Shown in pieces: positions 27,433 to 36,070 of a stretch of DNA of 64,000 nucleotides. The notes below the pieces were generated by a model. It made no database searches. It was not told where the DNA came from and saw only the letters and a program-made list of their open reading frames with translations. The position numbers and the translations under genes are program-made. The stretch comes from CAXBDP01 sp963974465 (lineage in GTDB: Bacteria > Bacteroidota > Bacteroidia > Cytophagales > Cyclobacteriaceae). Position 1 is the stretch's first letter. Every line of letters begins with the position of its first letter. The stretch lies in the NCBI GenBank assembly GCA_049340005.1, contig JBMPIY010000003.1. One strand, 5' to 3'.

Positions 27433-28500
27433 ATGGAAAAGCTAAGAACTCGAATTAGCGGAACGGGATCCTACATACCTACGCTAAAAATTAAGAATGA
27501 AGAATTTAACAAGCATCAATTCTATAATGCTGATGGAAGTAAGTTTGCTAATCCCAATAGCGAGATTATTGAGAAGTTTAAGGCCATTACAGGTATAGAG
27601 GAAAGAAGGTATGCTAGCAAGGATCTGAACACTTCGGACATTGCTGCTATTGCTGCTAAATTGGCCATTGAAGATGCTGGAATCGATCCTGAGACAATAG
27701 ATCAAATTATATTTGCGCACAACTTTGGCGATGTAAGTCATGGTAGCAATCAGACCGATGCTGTGCCGAGTTTGGGAAATAGAGTAAAACATCATCTGGG
27801 TATCAAAAACCCTTATTGCATTGCATACGACTTATTTTTTGGTTGCCCAGGGTGGATACAAGGGCTGATCACAGCGGATGCATTGATCAAATCTGGACAA
27901 GCTAAAAGATGCTTGGTCATAGGTGCTGAAACACTTAGCCGAGTGGTAGATCCAAGCGATAGAGATGCTATGATTTTTTCAGATGGTGCAGGTGCTGCAA
28001 TAGTAGAAGCAACTACGGCTGATGATGGAGAAGGTGTTTTGGCGAGCGCGGCTTTGTCACATTCTTTGGAAGAACTTGACTTTCTATTTATGGGCAAATC
28101 ATTTGATCCCAAAAACAAATCAAATGTTAAATACATCAAAATGCTAGGTCGAAAAATCTACGAATACACATTGACGTATGTGCCGCAAGCAATGCTCGAT
28201 TGCTTGACCAAAGCCAACATTCCGATTGAAGATGTGAAAAAGGTTTTCATCCATCAGGCAAATGAAAAAATGGATGAGGCAATCATCAAGCGAATGTATA
28301 AAGGTAAAGTAATGCCTAAAGACATTATGCCAATGAGTATTCATTGGCTGGGCAATAGCTCGGTAGCTACAGTAATTACACTTTTTGATTTGGTAAGGAA
28401 AGGAAAGTTAGATCAGCACAAACTCAATAAAGGAGATATTATACTATTTGCATCTGTCGGCGCAGGAATGAATATCAATGCTGTAGTCTATCGATATTAA
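27433..28500 (+). CDS. Beta-ketoacyl-ACP synthase III-like (FabH family)
   Basis: The 355-residue thiolase-fold enzyme condenses an acyl starter with malonyl-ACP. The Cys-His-Asn triad can be seen as the Cys in FFGCPGWIQGL, the His in FIHQANEKM and the Asn in WLGNSSVATV. It is longer than classical FabH (about 320 residues), and ITGIEERRYASKDLNTSDIA plus an insert around DFLFMGKSFDPKNKSN place it among the FabH-like KAS III paralogues of Bacteroidota. It may start a specialised acyl chain rather than bulk fatty acids. The ATG at 27433 is preceded by an in-frame TTG. Its stop overlaps the stop end of the convergent cysteine desulfurase gene by four bases. Confidence 0.85.
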   Translation: MEKLRTRISGTGSYIPTLKIKNEEFNKHQFYNADGSKFANPNSEIIEKFKAITGIEERRYASKDLNTSDIAAIAAKLAIEDAGIDPETIDQIIFAHNFGDVSHGSNQTDAVPSLGNRVKHHLGIKNPYCIAYDLFFGCPGWIQGLITADALIKSGQAKRCLVIGAETLSRVVDPSDRDAMIFSDGAGAAIVEATTADDGEGVLASAALSHSLEELDFLFMGKSFDPKNKSNVKYIKMLGRKIYEYTLTYVPQAMLDCLTKANIPIEDVKKVFIHQANEKMDEAIIKRMYKGKVMPKDIMPMSIHWLGNSSVATVITLFDLVRKGKLDQHKLNKGDIILFASVGAGMNINAVVYRY

Positions 28501-29669
28501 GCTTTACTCATTTCCGATTTAATAGGCACAATTTCCTTAAGCTTTTCGATTACGATATCCACTTCGTCTTTCGTATTGAACTTGCTGAAAGAGAAGCGAA
28601 CAGATGCTCTGGAAGGATCGGCTCCAATGGCTGAAAGTACATGGCTACCTTTCATTGCGCCGCTTGAACAGGCACTTCCACCCGAAGCTGAAATTCCATG
28701 CAAATCCAAATGGAAAAGCATCATATCATTATCTTCATTTGGAGGAAAACAAACGCTGAGCACTGTATAAAGGCTTTTATCCATTTCGCCAGATAAGCCA
28801 TTGAAGCTTATTCCTGCAAAATTTTCCTTAAGCTTTTCGATCATGTAGGATTTCACATTTGAAGTATGCGCTTGATGCTCGGCCATATCACGATAGGCAA
28901 TTTCCAATGCTTTGCCCAAACCAATAATGCCATAAACATTCTCGGTTCCTCCACGCATATTTCGCTCTTGCGCACCACCATAAATAAGCGGGTGGATTTT
29001 GTTTTTGCGATTTACATATAGAAAACCAACGCCTTTTGGACCATGAAATTTATGAGCCGCACCTACAATAAAGTTGACAGGCAATTTTTTCAAATCATGT
29101 ACATAATGCCCCATGGTTTGTACCGTATCTGAGTGGAAATAAGCATCGTATGAATGAGCCAAATGGCCAATTCTTTCCAAGTCATTGAGATTGCCAATTT
29201 CGTTATTGGCATGCATTAAGGAAACGAGGGTGTTTTTGTTGCTTTTAAGCAACTCTTCGAGGTGGTCAAAATTTACCTCACCTTTATTATTTACATCTAC
29301 TAGGCTCAATTTTACAAGGCCTTCTTTTTCTAAGCTTTCTGCAGTGTGCAATACTGCATGGTGCTCAAGTGGCGAAGTGATTATATGCTTGATAGCCAAA
29401 TTATCCACACTACATCGTAATACAGTATTGTCAGCTTCGGTGCCTCCAGAAGTAAAAAAGATTTCGGCCGGAGTACAGTGTAGGTGATCGGCGATGAGTT
29501 TACGAGTGCGTTCAATGCCCGTTCTAACCTCCCGCCCATGGGCATGAATTGAAGAAGGGTTGCCATAATAATTTTCTAGGTACGGAAGCATTGCTTGAAG
29601 TACTTCCGGATCTATGGCTGTAGTTGCAGCATTATCTAGGTATATTCTTTCATCTCTATTCATTGCCAT
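28497..29669 (-). CDS. Cysteine desulfurase (NifS/IscS-type)
   Basis: The 390-residue PLP enzyme takes sulfur from cysteine for Fe-S clusters and tRNA thiolation. Visible hallmarks are YLDNAATTAIDPEVLQAM near the N-terminus, SGGTEADN, the HSDTVQTMGH segment with PLP contacts, the Schiff-base lysine in AAHKFHGPKG, and the sulfur-carrying Cys in SGGSACSSG. It belongs to group I (IscS/NifS-like). Its start overlaps the end of glmM by 14 bases (8 if Met3 is used), so it is co-transcribed and probably translationally coupled. No iscU, iscA or fdx gene is nearby. It is convergent with the FabH-like gene. Confidence 0.92.
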   Translation of the reverse strand: MAMNRDERIYLDNAATTAIDPEVLQAMLPYLENYYGNPSSIHAHGREVRTGIERTRKLIADHLHCTPAEIFFTSGGTEADNTVLRCSVDNLAIKHIITSPLEHHAVLHTAESLEKEGLVKLSLVDVNNKGEVNFDHLEELLKSNKNTLVSLMHANNEIGNLNDLERIGHLAHSYDAYFHSDTVQTMGHYVHDLKKLPVNFIVGAAHKFHGPKGVGFLYVNRKNKIHPLIYGGAQERNMRGGTENVYGIIGLGKALEIAYRDMAEHQAHTSNVKSYMIEKLKENFAGISFNGLSGEMDKSLYTVLSVCFPPNEDNDMMLFHLDLHGISASGGSACSSGAMKGSHVLSAIGADPSRASVRFSFSKFNTKDEVDIVIEKLKEIVPIKSEMSKA

Positions 29670-31047
29670 TTACAATTTCTTTGATATCCTGCATTATCTT
29701 ATTTGCCAAGTAATCTGCTGTGGCATTTGACTCAGACTCTGCATAAATTCTAATAATCGGTTCGGTGTTAGATTTACGCAAATGTACCCATTCGCTGTCA
29801 AAATCTATCCGAACGCCATCTACTGTAATTTGTGGCTGCTTTTCATACTTTTTCTGCATTCCAGCAAGCACTTTATCCACATCTATTTCGGGTGTAAGCT
29901 CAATTTTGTTTTTCGAAATATGGTAATTTGGATAAGAAGCCCGAAGCATAGAGCAGCTTTTGCCAAATTTAGCTAATTGTGTCAAAAACAGCGCTATACC
30001 AACCAAAGCATCACGGCCGTAATGTAATTCTGGATAAATAATTCCGCCATTGCCTTCGCCACCGATAATGGCATTATTGGCTTTCATAGCTTCTACCACA
30101 TTCACTTCACCAACAGCTGATGCCACATAATCCCCACCTCTTTTGATTGTCACATCTTTCAATGCGCGGGAGGATGATAGATTGGATACCGTATTGCCAG
30201 AAGTTTGGGATAGCACATAATCTGCTACAGTCACCAAGGTATATTCCTCGCCAAATGGAGTTCCATCCTCACAAACAAGAGCAAGTCTATCCACATCCGG
30301 ATCTACCACAATGCCCAAATCAAAGCTTCCATTTTTCAGCTCCTTGCAAATCTCTCTAATATTTTCTGGTAGAGGTTCAGGGTTATGCGCAAACTGGCCA
30401 TTTGCATCGCCATTGATCATGTGGATTTGATCTACTCCGAGCCTTTCGAGCAGAGCTGGGATGGCAATACCACCTACGGAATTGACAGGATCGACTACTA
30501 TTTTGAATTTTCTATTTCGGATTGCCTCAACATCTACCAATGGCAAATCTAATACTTGCTGAATATGCTTATCGAGCTGGGAATGGTCTTGCTTGTACTG
30601 ACCCGCTTTTTTGTTTGGCGCATATTCTACCTGGCCTTGTTCCGCAATTTCTAATATGCGTTGCCCTTCTTCATTGGAAATAAATTCGCCTTTTTCGTTG
30701 AGGAGCTTTAGGGCATTCCATTGCACAGGGTTATGAGATGCGGTAAGGATAATTCCTCCTCCCGCTTTTTCATTGACGACCGCCACTTCTACTGTGGGTG
30801 TGCTGGCTAGACCAAGGTCTATTACATCTATTCCTAAGCTTTGTAGTGTAGACGCTACTAATGGAGCTATCCACTCTCCCGAAGGCCGAGCGTCTCTACC
30901 GATTACAACTTTTGGATTTACCTCTTTGCCAAGCATCCAAGCACCATAGGCAGAAGAGAATTTTACTATATCTATTGGGGTTAAATTATCGCCTTGTTGG
31001 CCGCCAATTGTACCTCTGATTCCTGAAATTGATTTGATTAATGTCAA
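29656..31047 (-). CDS. glmM: Phosphoglucosamine mutase (GlmM-type phosphohexomutase)
   Basis: The 463-residue enzyme interconverts glucosamine-6-phosphate and glucosamine-1-phosphate for UDP-GlcNAc and cell-wall synthesis. The phosphoserine loop is GGIILTASHNPVQWNALK (Ser104), the metal loop is DPDVDRLALV, and the sugar-binding loop is GEGNGGIIYPELHYGRD. The C-terminal phosphate-binding RKSNTEPIIRIYAES is intact. Bacteroidota homologues are longer in places, but this length is normal. It overlaps the cysteine desulfurase gene. Two octamers lie within it in opposite orientation (30166, 30758). TTATCCACA (a DnaA-box 9-mer) occurs at 29873. Confidence 0.92.
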   Translation of the reverse strand: MTLIKSISGIRGTIGGQQGDNLTPIDIVKFSSAYGAWMLGKEVNPKVVIGRDARPSGEWIAPLVASTLQSLGIDVIDLGLASTPTVEVAVVNEKAGGGIILTASHNPVQWNALKLLNEKGEFISNEEGQRILEIAEQGQVEYAPNKKAGQYKQDHSQLDKHIQQVLDLPLVDVEAIRNRKFKIVVDPVNSVGGIAIPALLERLGVDQIHMINGDANGQFAHNPEPLPENIREICKELKNGSFDLGIVVDPDVDRLALVCEDGTPFGEEYTLVTVADYVLSQTSGNTVSNLSSSRALKDVTIKRGGDYVASAVGEVNVVEAMKANNAIIGGEGNGGIIYPELHYGRDALVGIALFLTQLAKFGKSCSMLRASYPNYHISKNKIELTPEIDVDKVLAGMQKKYEKQPQITVDGVRIDFDSEWVHLRKSNTEPIIRIYAESESNATADYLANKIMQDIKEIVNGNE

Positions 31048-31110
31048 AGCATCCTAAATTTTGCCCGAAATTACATAATTAGTATTAAAGCACGTATTTA
31101 ATTACATATG

Positions 31111-31341
31111 CTACTTAAATTTGGCCATGACCTTATCCACTTCGGAGTCAGGATTGCCACATGATTCGCCGGGCTTAATTTCCTTTCCACAGAAGCCACA
31201 GGCAGCACCGTCTTTATTTAAAAATGGGCTTTGAGAAGCGCAAGTGCCTTTAAACTCACCGTTTTTCAACAGAATGAGCCTTACGGACATAAAAATGAAA
31301 AATATACCAATTAGGCCTAGTGTTAAAAGAAGAGTGGGCAT
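31111..31341 (-). CDS. Small single-TM protein with Cys-rich tail
   Basis: From the ATG at 31341 the protein has 76 residues: one transmembrane helix (MPTLLLTLGLIGIFFIFMSV), then a short soluble tail rich in Cys (TCASQSPF, AACGFCGKE and SCGNPDSEVDKV). The CGFCG motif with a following Cys could bind zinc or be a redox pair. The longer frame from 31377 was rejected because its first 12 residues look non-coding and the divergent mazG promoter lies in them. I recall similar small membrane proteins in many Bacteroidota genomes, of unknown function. It is divergent from mazG and lies downstream of no obvious partner. Confidence 0.55.
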   Translation of the reverse strand: MPTLLLTLGLIGIFFIFMSVRLILLKNGEFKGTCASQSPFLNKDGAACGFCGKEIKPGESCGNPDSEVDKVMAKFK

Positions 31342-31349
31342 CGATTTTT

Positions 31350-31357
31350 TATCTTTG
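31350..31357 (+). promoter_or_regulatory. Bacteroidota-type -7 element (TATCTTTG) for mazG
   Basis: TATCTTTG matches TAnnTTTG and lies 67 bases before the mazG ATG at 31425, in the divergent gap to the small membrane protein gene. The start chosen for the latter (31341) leaves this element free. Confidence 0.5.
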
Positions 31358-31424
31358 TGCAAAATTAATAAACTCATCGCATAAACAACAGCACCGCAGA
31401 CTTAGTTTCTCGGCACCACATATA

Positions 31425-32246
31425 ATGAAAAGCCCATTATCCGCACCCGACCCAAATAGAAAAGAAAAGCTTGAAGCCTTTGATAGGCTACTGACCATAA
31501 TGGATGAGCTGCGGGAAAATTGTCCTTGGGATAAGAAGCAAACCTTGGAAAGTCTACGCCACCTTACCATTGAAGAAACCTATGAGCTTTCTGACGCCAT
31601 TTTGAGCAATGACTTGGATGAGGTGAAAAAGGAATTAGGCGATTTGATGCTGCATAATGTGTTTTATGCGAAGATTGGTGAAGAGAAAAAGGCCTTTGAT
31701 ATAGCGGATGTGCTCAATGGAATTTGTGATAAACTAATCCATCGCCATCCACATATCTATGGCGATGTGCAGGCGGATGATGAAGAAGCAGTGAAGCAAA
31801 ATTGGGAAAAGATAAAGCTGAAGGAAAAGGGAAATAAATCCGTACTTGGTGGTGTACCCAATAGTTTGCCAGCTTTGGTAAAAGCGATGCGGATTCAAGA
31901 AAAAGCGCGTGGAGTTGGTTTTGATTGGGATGAAGCCTCGCAAGTTTGGGAAAAGGTAGAAGAGGAAATGACTGAGTTTCGTGCTGAATTTCAAGCTGAA
32001 GAACCTGATAAAATAGATAAGACTAAGGCCATGGGCGAATTTGGCGACCTATTATTCTCATTGATCAATTACTCAAGATTTATAGATATAAACCCCGAAG
32101 AAGCATTGGAGCGAACAAATCGCAAATTTATATCTCGCTTTCAGTATCTTGAGCGGAAATCCAAGGACTTGGGCAAGGAGCTTTCCGATATGACCCTAAG
32201 CGAAATGGATGAAATTTGGAATGAGGCAAAACAATTCGATGGATGA
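31425..32246 (+). CDS. mazG: Nucleoside triphosphate pyrophosphohydrolase MazG
   Basis: The 273-residue enzyme hydrolyses NTPs and dNTPs to monophosphates plus pyrophosphate and cleans the nucleotide pool. It contains two MazG domains with the expected metal motifs: ENCPWDKKQTLESLRHLTIEETYEL in the first half (ExxE in the helix) and EEMTEFRAEF plus GEFGDLLFSLINYSRF in the second. The start is the ATG at 31425 (MKSPLSAPD). The open frame reaches further upstream but through the promoter. The stop overlaps the start of the ClC gene as ATGA, so the two genes are translated together. Confidence 0.93.
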   Translation: MKSPLSAPDPNRKEKLEAFDRLLTIMDELRENCPWDKKQTLESLRHLTIEETYELSDAILSNDLDEVKKELGDLMLHNVFYAKIGEEKKAFDIADVLNGICDKLIHRHPHIYGDVQADDEEAVKQNWEKIKLKEKGNKSVLGGVPNSLPALVKAMRIQEKARGVGFDWDEASQVWEKVEEEMTEFRAEFQAEEPDKIDKTKAMGEFGDLLFSLINYSRFIDINPEEALERTNRKFISRFQYLERKSKDLGKELSDMTLSEMDEIWNEAKQFDG

Positions 32247-34060
32247 ATAGTAGCGAAAAGCTAAGTTTTAGCGGTAAGCTAAAAGCCTTTTGGAATGCAA
32301 TGCTTATGAGAATCCTCGTTTGGAGACTCAAGCATTTGAGCAACCGTAGCTTTGTAATTCTACTCGGCACTTTAATCGGTATTATCACCGGATTGGCTGC
32401 CAGCTTCTTGAAATTCGCAATTACTCATATCCGAGACTTCCTCACTGGAGGCTTCGACTTTCAGTATGCCAATATTCTATATATAGCCTATCCACTTTTG
32501 GGTATTGTACTCACAGTTTTTGTGGCCAGATTTATCCTTAACGAAAAATCTTCTCACGGCGTCACGGACATCATTTATGCTATATCCAAGGGGTCGAGCA
32601 AACTGGCTCCGCTCAAAATGGTGAGCCGAATGGTTACCAGTGCAATCACTACAGGTTTTGGAGGTTCGGTAGGTATTGAGGCCCCAATCTCCGTAACAGG
32701 CGCTGCTATCGGCTCCAATATGGGGCAGGCTTTCCGTCTCAATTATAAGAGCAGAAGTTTGCTGATCGGTTGCGGATCGGCAAGTGCCATCGCAGCCATG
32801 TTTAACGCGCCAATTGCGGGGGTGATTTTCACCATCGAGATTATTCTTACAGAAGTTACTATTTCCTCTTTCATACCATTGCTAATTGCTTCTGTTGCTG
32901 GCGCGTTGGTAGCCTCGGCCTTTTCTGGAGGTGATTCCATTTTCTTTTACAATCTTGACTATGTATTGGAAGTTGCAGAAATTCCCTGGTTTATTGCTTT
33001 GGGGGTAATGGCAGGACTTATTTCTCTTTATTTTATTCGAATAAATACTTGGGTAGAAAGTATTTCAGTGAAAATAAAAAGACCTTTCAGCAAAGCAATT
33101 GCCGGAGGTTTGGGTCTTGGTTTGCTGATTTTTGTTTTTCCGCCAATATATGGTGAAGGTTACAATAGCATAAGATTGTTATTAGATGGAGAAGTTCCCA
33201 AATTATTGAACAGCTCCTTTTTCGCTGGAGATTTTAATAATTCACTTATTCTAATGCTGTTTTTAGGATTTATGATCTTAGTAAAACCTTTGGCCACAGC
33301 GATGACCATAAGTGCGGGAGGTGGAGGTGGTGTATTTGCGCCTTCTTTGTTTGTAGGTGGAATCACAGGATTTACCTTCGCTACAGGAGTCAATTTGATT
33401 TACCCTGATTCATTAAGCCCGGCGAGTTTTACCTTGGTAGGAATGTGCGGAGTAATGAGCGGAGTATTACATGCACCTCTTACCGCTATTTTCCTTATTG
33501 CCGAGCTAACTCAGGGTTACTCATTATTTATCCCACTAATGCTCGTATCGGCTATTAGCTATAGCACCATTTATTATTTCGAAAAGAATTCTATCTATAC
33601 CAAAAAGCTCATCGAGCAAGGGGACTTGATCTTAGACAATAAGGATTTGCAAGTGCTGAGCTTGATGGAATTGGAAAAACTAATCGAGAAGGATTTACTA
33701 ACTATTGGGCCTAATGCTATGCTTCGTGATTTGGTTGGGCTTGTAAAAAAATCTAAAAGGAACATATTTCCAGTAATTGATGAAAATGGAGCACTTATGG
33801 GAATAGTTACACTTGATGACATCCGAGAAATCATGTTTGATACGAAAGCATTAGACGAAGTAACGGTGAAGTCTGTAATGCATAAAGCTCCTAGCCAAAT
33901 CAATGCAGGTGACAACATGCAAATGGTGATGGCGAAGTTCGAAAATACTGGTGCTTGGAACTTGCCAGTTATCAATGAAGGCGCGTATATAGGCTTATTG
34001 TCCAAATCCACAATATTTAGTGCTTATCGTAAAAAGCTTGTAAGACAGGATAAAGCCTAG
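32243..34060 (+). CDS. ClC-family chloride channel/antiporter with CBS pair
   Basis: The 605-residue protein has a ClC transport domain (about residues 30-445) and a C-terminal pair of CBS domains (about 470-600). Key segments are FGGSVGIEAPISV, with the gating Glu in the G-x-E-x-P-type loop, CGSASAIAAMFNAPIAGVIF and GGGGGVFAPSLFVGG with the second anion-binding loop. The CBS domains (LTIGPNAMLRDLVGL, VKSVMHKAPSQINAGDNMQ) probably sense adenine nucleotides and control gating. Coupling by ATGA to mazG is unusual and would tie a nucleotide-pool enzyme to an ion channel that may read nucleotides, though this link is inference. Confidence 0.9.
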   Translation: MNSSEKLSFSGKLKAFWNAMLMRILVWRLKHLSNRSFVILLGTLIGIITGLAASFLKFAITHIRDFLTGGFDFQYANILYIAYPLLGIVLTVFVARFILNEKSSHGVTDIIYAISKGSSKLAPLKMVSRMVTSAITTGFGGSVGIEAPISVTGAAIGSNMGQAFRLNYKSRSLLIGCGSASAIAAMFNAPIAGVIFTIEIILTEVTISSFIPLLIASVAGALVASAFSGGDSIFFYNLDYVLEVAEIPWFIALGVMAGLISLYFIRINTWVESISVKIKRPFSKAIAGGLGLGLLIFVFPPIYGEGYNSIRLLLDGEVPKLLNSSFFAGDFNNSLILMLFLGFMILVKPLATAMTISAGGGGGVFAPSLFVGGITGFTFATGVNLIYPDSLSPASFTLVGMCGVMSGVLHAPLTAIFLIAELTQGYSLFIPLMLVSAISYSTIYYFEKNSIYTKKLIEQGDLILDNKDLQVLSLMELEKLIEKDLLTIGPNAMLRDLVGLVKKSKRNIFPVIDENGALMGIVTLDDIREIMFDTKALDEVTVKSVMHKAPSQINAGDNMQMVMAKFENTGAWNLPVINEGAYIGLLSKSTIFSAYRKKLVRQDKA

Positions 34061-34586
34061 GTAACCCTCTCGCGAATAAGAAATTTTATTTAAAATTAGT
34101 TGTCCACAAAAAGGGAAATATTATTTGGCTGTTCTAGTTTCTGTAAATCAATTAGTTATGTATATTATTTATTTAATTGTGGATAACTTGTGTAATTTGT
34201 GGAAAACTAGCCTTGACTTTTCGTAATCTCTTTTTCGTCTAATTTTCACAATTCCTCCCGCTTTATATTTCAAGAGATTTAGTGTTCAAATGGCAGGTTT
34301 GGCAGACAAAAATTGCAGACAATTCTTTTGTAAGTTTAAGAATTAGTAATTCGAAAAAATTCTATATTACCCATATGTTAATTAAACGAAGATTTTATCT
34401 TCATCATCAACATAATTTGGTAATTGAAATGATTAAAACTTTAGACAAGACAAACTAACCTGTCAAAAATACGTTTATTAGAATTGTGCAAATTCGGAAT
34501 GTGGATAAATTCCGAATTGAGAATTTTCCTCAAAAAACCCACAATTTTTTTAAAGATTAATATTTGGCAAAATATAAAATTACATT
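34061..34586. other. AT-rich intergenic region with DnaA-box-like sites
   Basis: This gap of 526 bases holds no gene. It is AT-rich and contains two perfect TTATCCACA 9-mers (reverse, 34178-34186 and 34500-34508), a TTGTCCACA (34100-34108) and a TTTTCCACA (reverse, 34198-34206), with one GCGGGAGG octamer (34254-34261) between them. Several A/T runs lie nearby. It is a candidate DnaA-binding or replication-related region. Promoters of the thioredoxin-like gene also lie in it. Confidence 0.4.
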
Positions 34587-35075
34587 ATGAAAATTTTACC
34601 GATTATTTTCTTCCTTACTTTTTTTGCAGACAATCCTAATTTCACCGAAAGAAAAATTGAAGTGATTAAATTCGAGCAATTGGAAGAATTGATTAATCAA
34701 GAAGGAGAGGGAATTAAGATAATCAACTTTTGGGCGACTTGGTGTAAGCCTTGCATCAAGGAATTACCTTTGTTTGAAGCGCTAGAAGATGAAATGGATG
34801 GTGTTCCTGTGAAAGTATATCTTATCTCAATGGATTTTCCAGAGGAGGCAGATACCAAAGTAAAAGCCTTCCTTGAGCGGAGAAATATAAATTCTGAAGT
34901 GAAATTACTTGACGAAACAGATTTTAATGCTTTTATTGATAAAGTAGATTCAAGATGGTCTGGGGCGATTCCAGCGACGCTTATTATAAATGACAAAACT
35001 AAAACTCGAGCATTCTTGGAGAAAGAATTGCAAGAGGGAGAACTTGAGGAACAGATCAAATTGCTGATTAAATAG
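34587..35075 (+). CDS. TlpA-type thioredoxin-fold protein
   Basis: The 162-residue protein has a short hydrophobic start (MKILPIIFFLTFFADN) and a thioredoxin fold with the redox pair Cys53-Cys56 in WATWCKPCIKELPLFE. That pattern matches the TlpA/ResA group, which reduces periplasmic disulfides, for example for cytochrome c maturation. The cis-proline loop is AIPATLII. Export is likely but the signal peptide is short. It lies 24 bases before a second thioredoxin-fold gene on the same strand and is probably co-transcribed with it. Confidence 0.82.
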   Translation: MKILPIIFFLTFFADNPNFTERKIEVIKFEQLEELINQEGEGIKIINFWATWCKPCIKELPLFEALEDEMDGVPVKVYLISMDFPEEADTKVKAFLERRNINSEVKLLDETDFNAFIDKVDSRWSGAIPATLIINDKTKTRAFLEKELQEGELEEQIKLLIK

Positions 35076-35099
35076 TTTGAAAACCTTAAAGAACCAATT

Positions 35100-35717
35100 A
35101 TGAAAAGCCTAGTTATTTCGATTTTGAGTATTGGAGCCTTTGCATTGCTTGCATGGAATCCAATTAGCGATAGTGAGGGTTATCAAGTAGGTGATTTTGC
35201 CCGTGATTTCAATTTGAAAAATGTAGATGGCAATATGGTGTCCTTAGCCAATTACAAAGAAGCAAAAGGCTTTATTGTAATTTTCACTTGCAATAGCTGT
35301 CCCTATGCCAAAATGTATGAAGATAGAATAAATGAGTTAGATCGAAAATTCAAGAGTCAAGGTTATCCGGTAATTGCCATCCAGCCGAATGATCCAATTC
35401 AATCACCAGATGATTCATTTGAAAATATGCAGATAAGAGCGAAAGAGAAGAATTTTTCATTTGCCTATCTGATAGATGAAACGCAGGAAATTACCAAAAC
35501 CTATGGTGCAACAAGAACTCCACATGTATACCTTCTTAACAAAGAGCGTGGTAAAATGAAGGTTACCTACATTGGTGCTATTGACGATAACTATAGAGAT
35601 GCATCTGATGTGAAGGTAAAATATGTGGAAGACGCCATTGCTGAATTAGATGCCGATCGCTCGGTGTCGAACAATTACACTAAAGCAATTGGCTGTACGA
35701 TCAAATGGGCGAAATAA
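35100..35717 (+). CDS. Redoxin/AhpC-TSA-like thioredoxin-family protein
   Basis: The 205-residue protein starts with a signal peptide (MKSLVISILSIGAFALLAW) and has an AhpC-TSA/redoxin-like domain. Cys64 and Cys67 lie in FTCNSCPYAKMYEDR, a CxxC pattern seen in the exported thioredoxin-family redoxins of Bacteroidota. GATRTPHVYLL gives the cis-Pro segment. The C-terminal half carries KVKYVEDAIAELDADR and a final CTIKWAK. It probably reduces thiols in the periplasm. It sits directly behind the TlpA-like gene and ends at a clear terminator. Confidence 0.82.
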   Translation: MKSLVISILSIGAFALLAWNPISDSEGYQVGDFARDFNLKNVDGNMVSLANYKEAKGFIVIFTCNSCPYAKMYEDRINELDRKFKSQGYPVIAIQPNDPIQSPDDSFENMQIRAKEKNFSFAYLIDETQEITKTYGATRTPHVYLLNKERGKMKVTYIGAIDDNYRDASDVKVKYVEDAIAELDADRSVSNNYTKAIGCTIKWAK

Positions 35718-35774
35718 ACCTATTCATGAATCACCCTTTATCGTTAATTTGGCAATTCCTTAACAAGCAAAACC

Positions 35775-35809
35775 AAAATAGCTCAAAAGAAAATCTTGAG
35801 CTATTTTTT
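35775..35809 (+). terminator. Rho-independent terminator
   Basis: AAAATAGCTCAA pairs with TTGAGCTATTTT over a nine-base loop and is followed by a T run. It ends the pair of thioredoxin-fold genes. Confidence 0.8.
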
Positions 35810-35829
35810 CTTCTCTATTATCTCTTTTA

Positions 35830-36014
35830 TTCCCTTAGAGAATGAATCTCCGCGTTTGAATTCTACTTATTTCGAAACCGCGGAGTGCGATGAGATTTAT
35901 GCAAAGGGCGCAAAGCCATTGGTTCTTCTCTGTGATCTCCGCGTCTTCCCTTGGCGAATCTCTGCGTTTAATTTCTTCTATTTTGAAACCGCAATGAGCG
36001 CAAAATTTTCAAAG
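35830..36014. repeat. Degenerate direct-repeat element in an intergenic gap
   Basis: Two related copies lie in the gap of 353 bases (35718-36070). Copy A (35830-35906) and copy B (35946-36014) both start TTCCCTT, then read GAATCT-C/T-YGCGTTT, continue through TTTYGAAACCGC and end in CAAAG. Copy B is shorter by short indels. Between them is GGCGCAAAG and TCTCCGCGTC. The pattern (CTCCGCG, GCAAAGGGCGCAAAG) resembles the GC-rich intergenic repeats scattered in some Bacteroidota. No transposase or long reading frame is associated, and the frame across 35796-36035 is not considered a gene. Confidence 0.6.
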
Positions 36015-36070
36015 TTGGAGTATGCTTCATTATGATTCCTCTTAGTTCAAACCGGCTAGCAGTTTATTTT

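Noticed and set aside
31320..31424. N-terminal extension of mazG
   Set aside because: The open frame crosses the divergent small-protein gene and the TATCTTTG promoter. MazG alignments begin near the ATG at 31425.
35796..36035. 79-residue reading frame over the degenerate repeat
   Set aside because: It crosses the terminator and both repeat copies. No protein family is visible, so it is a by-product of the repeat.
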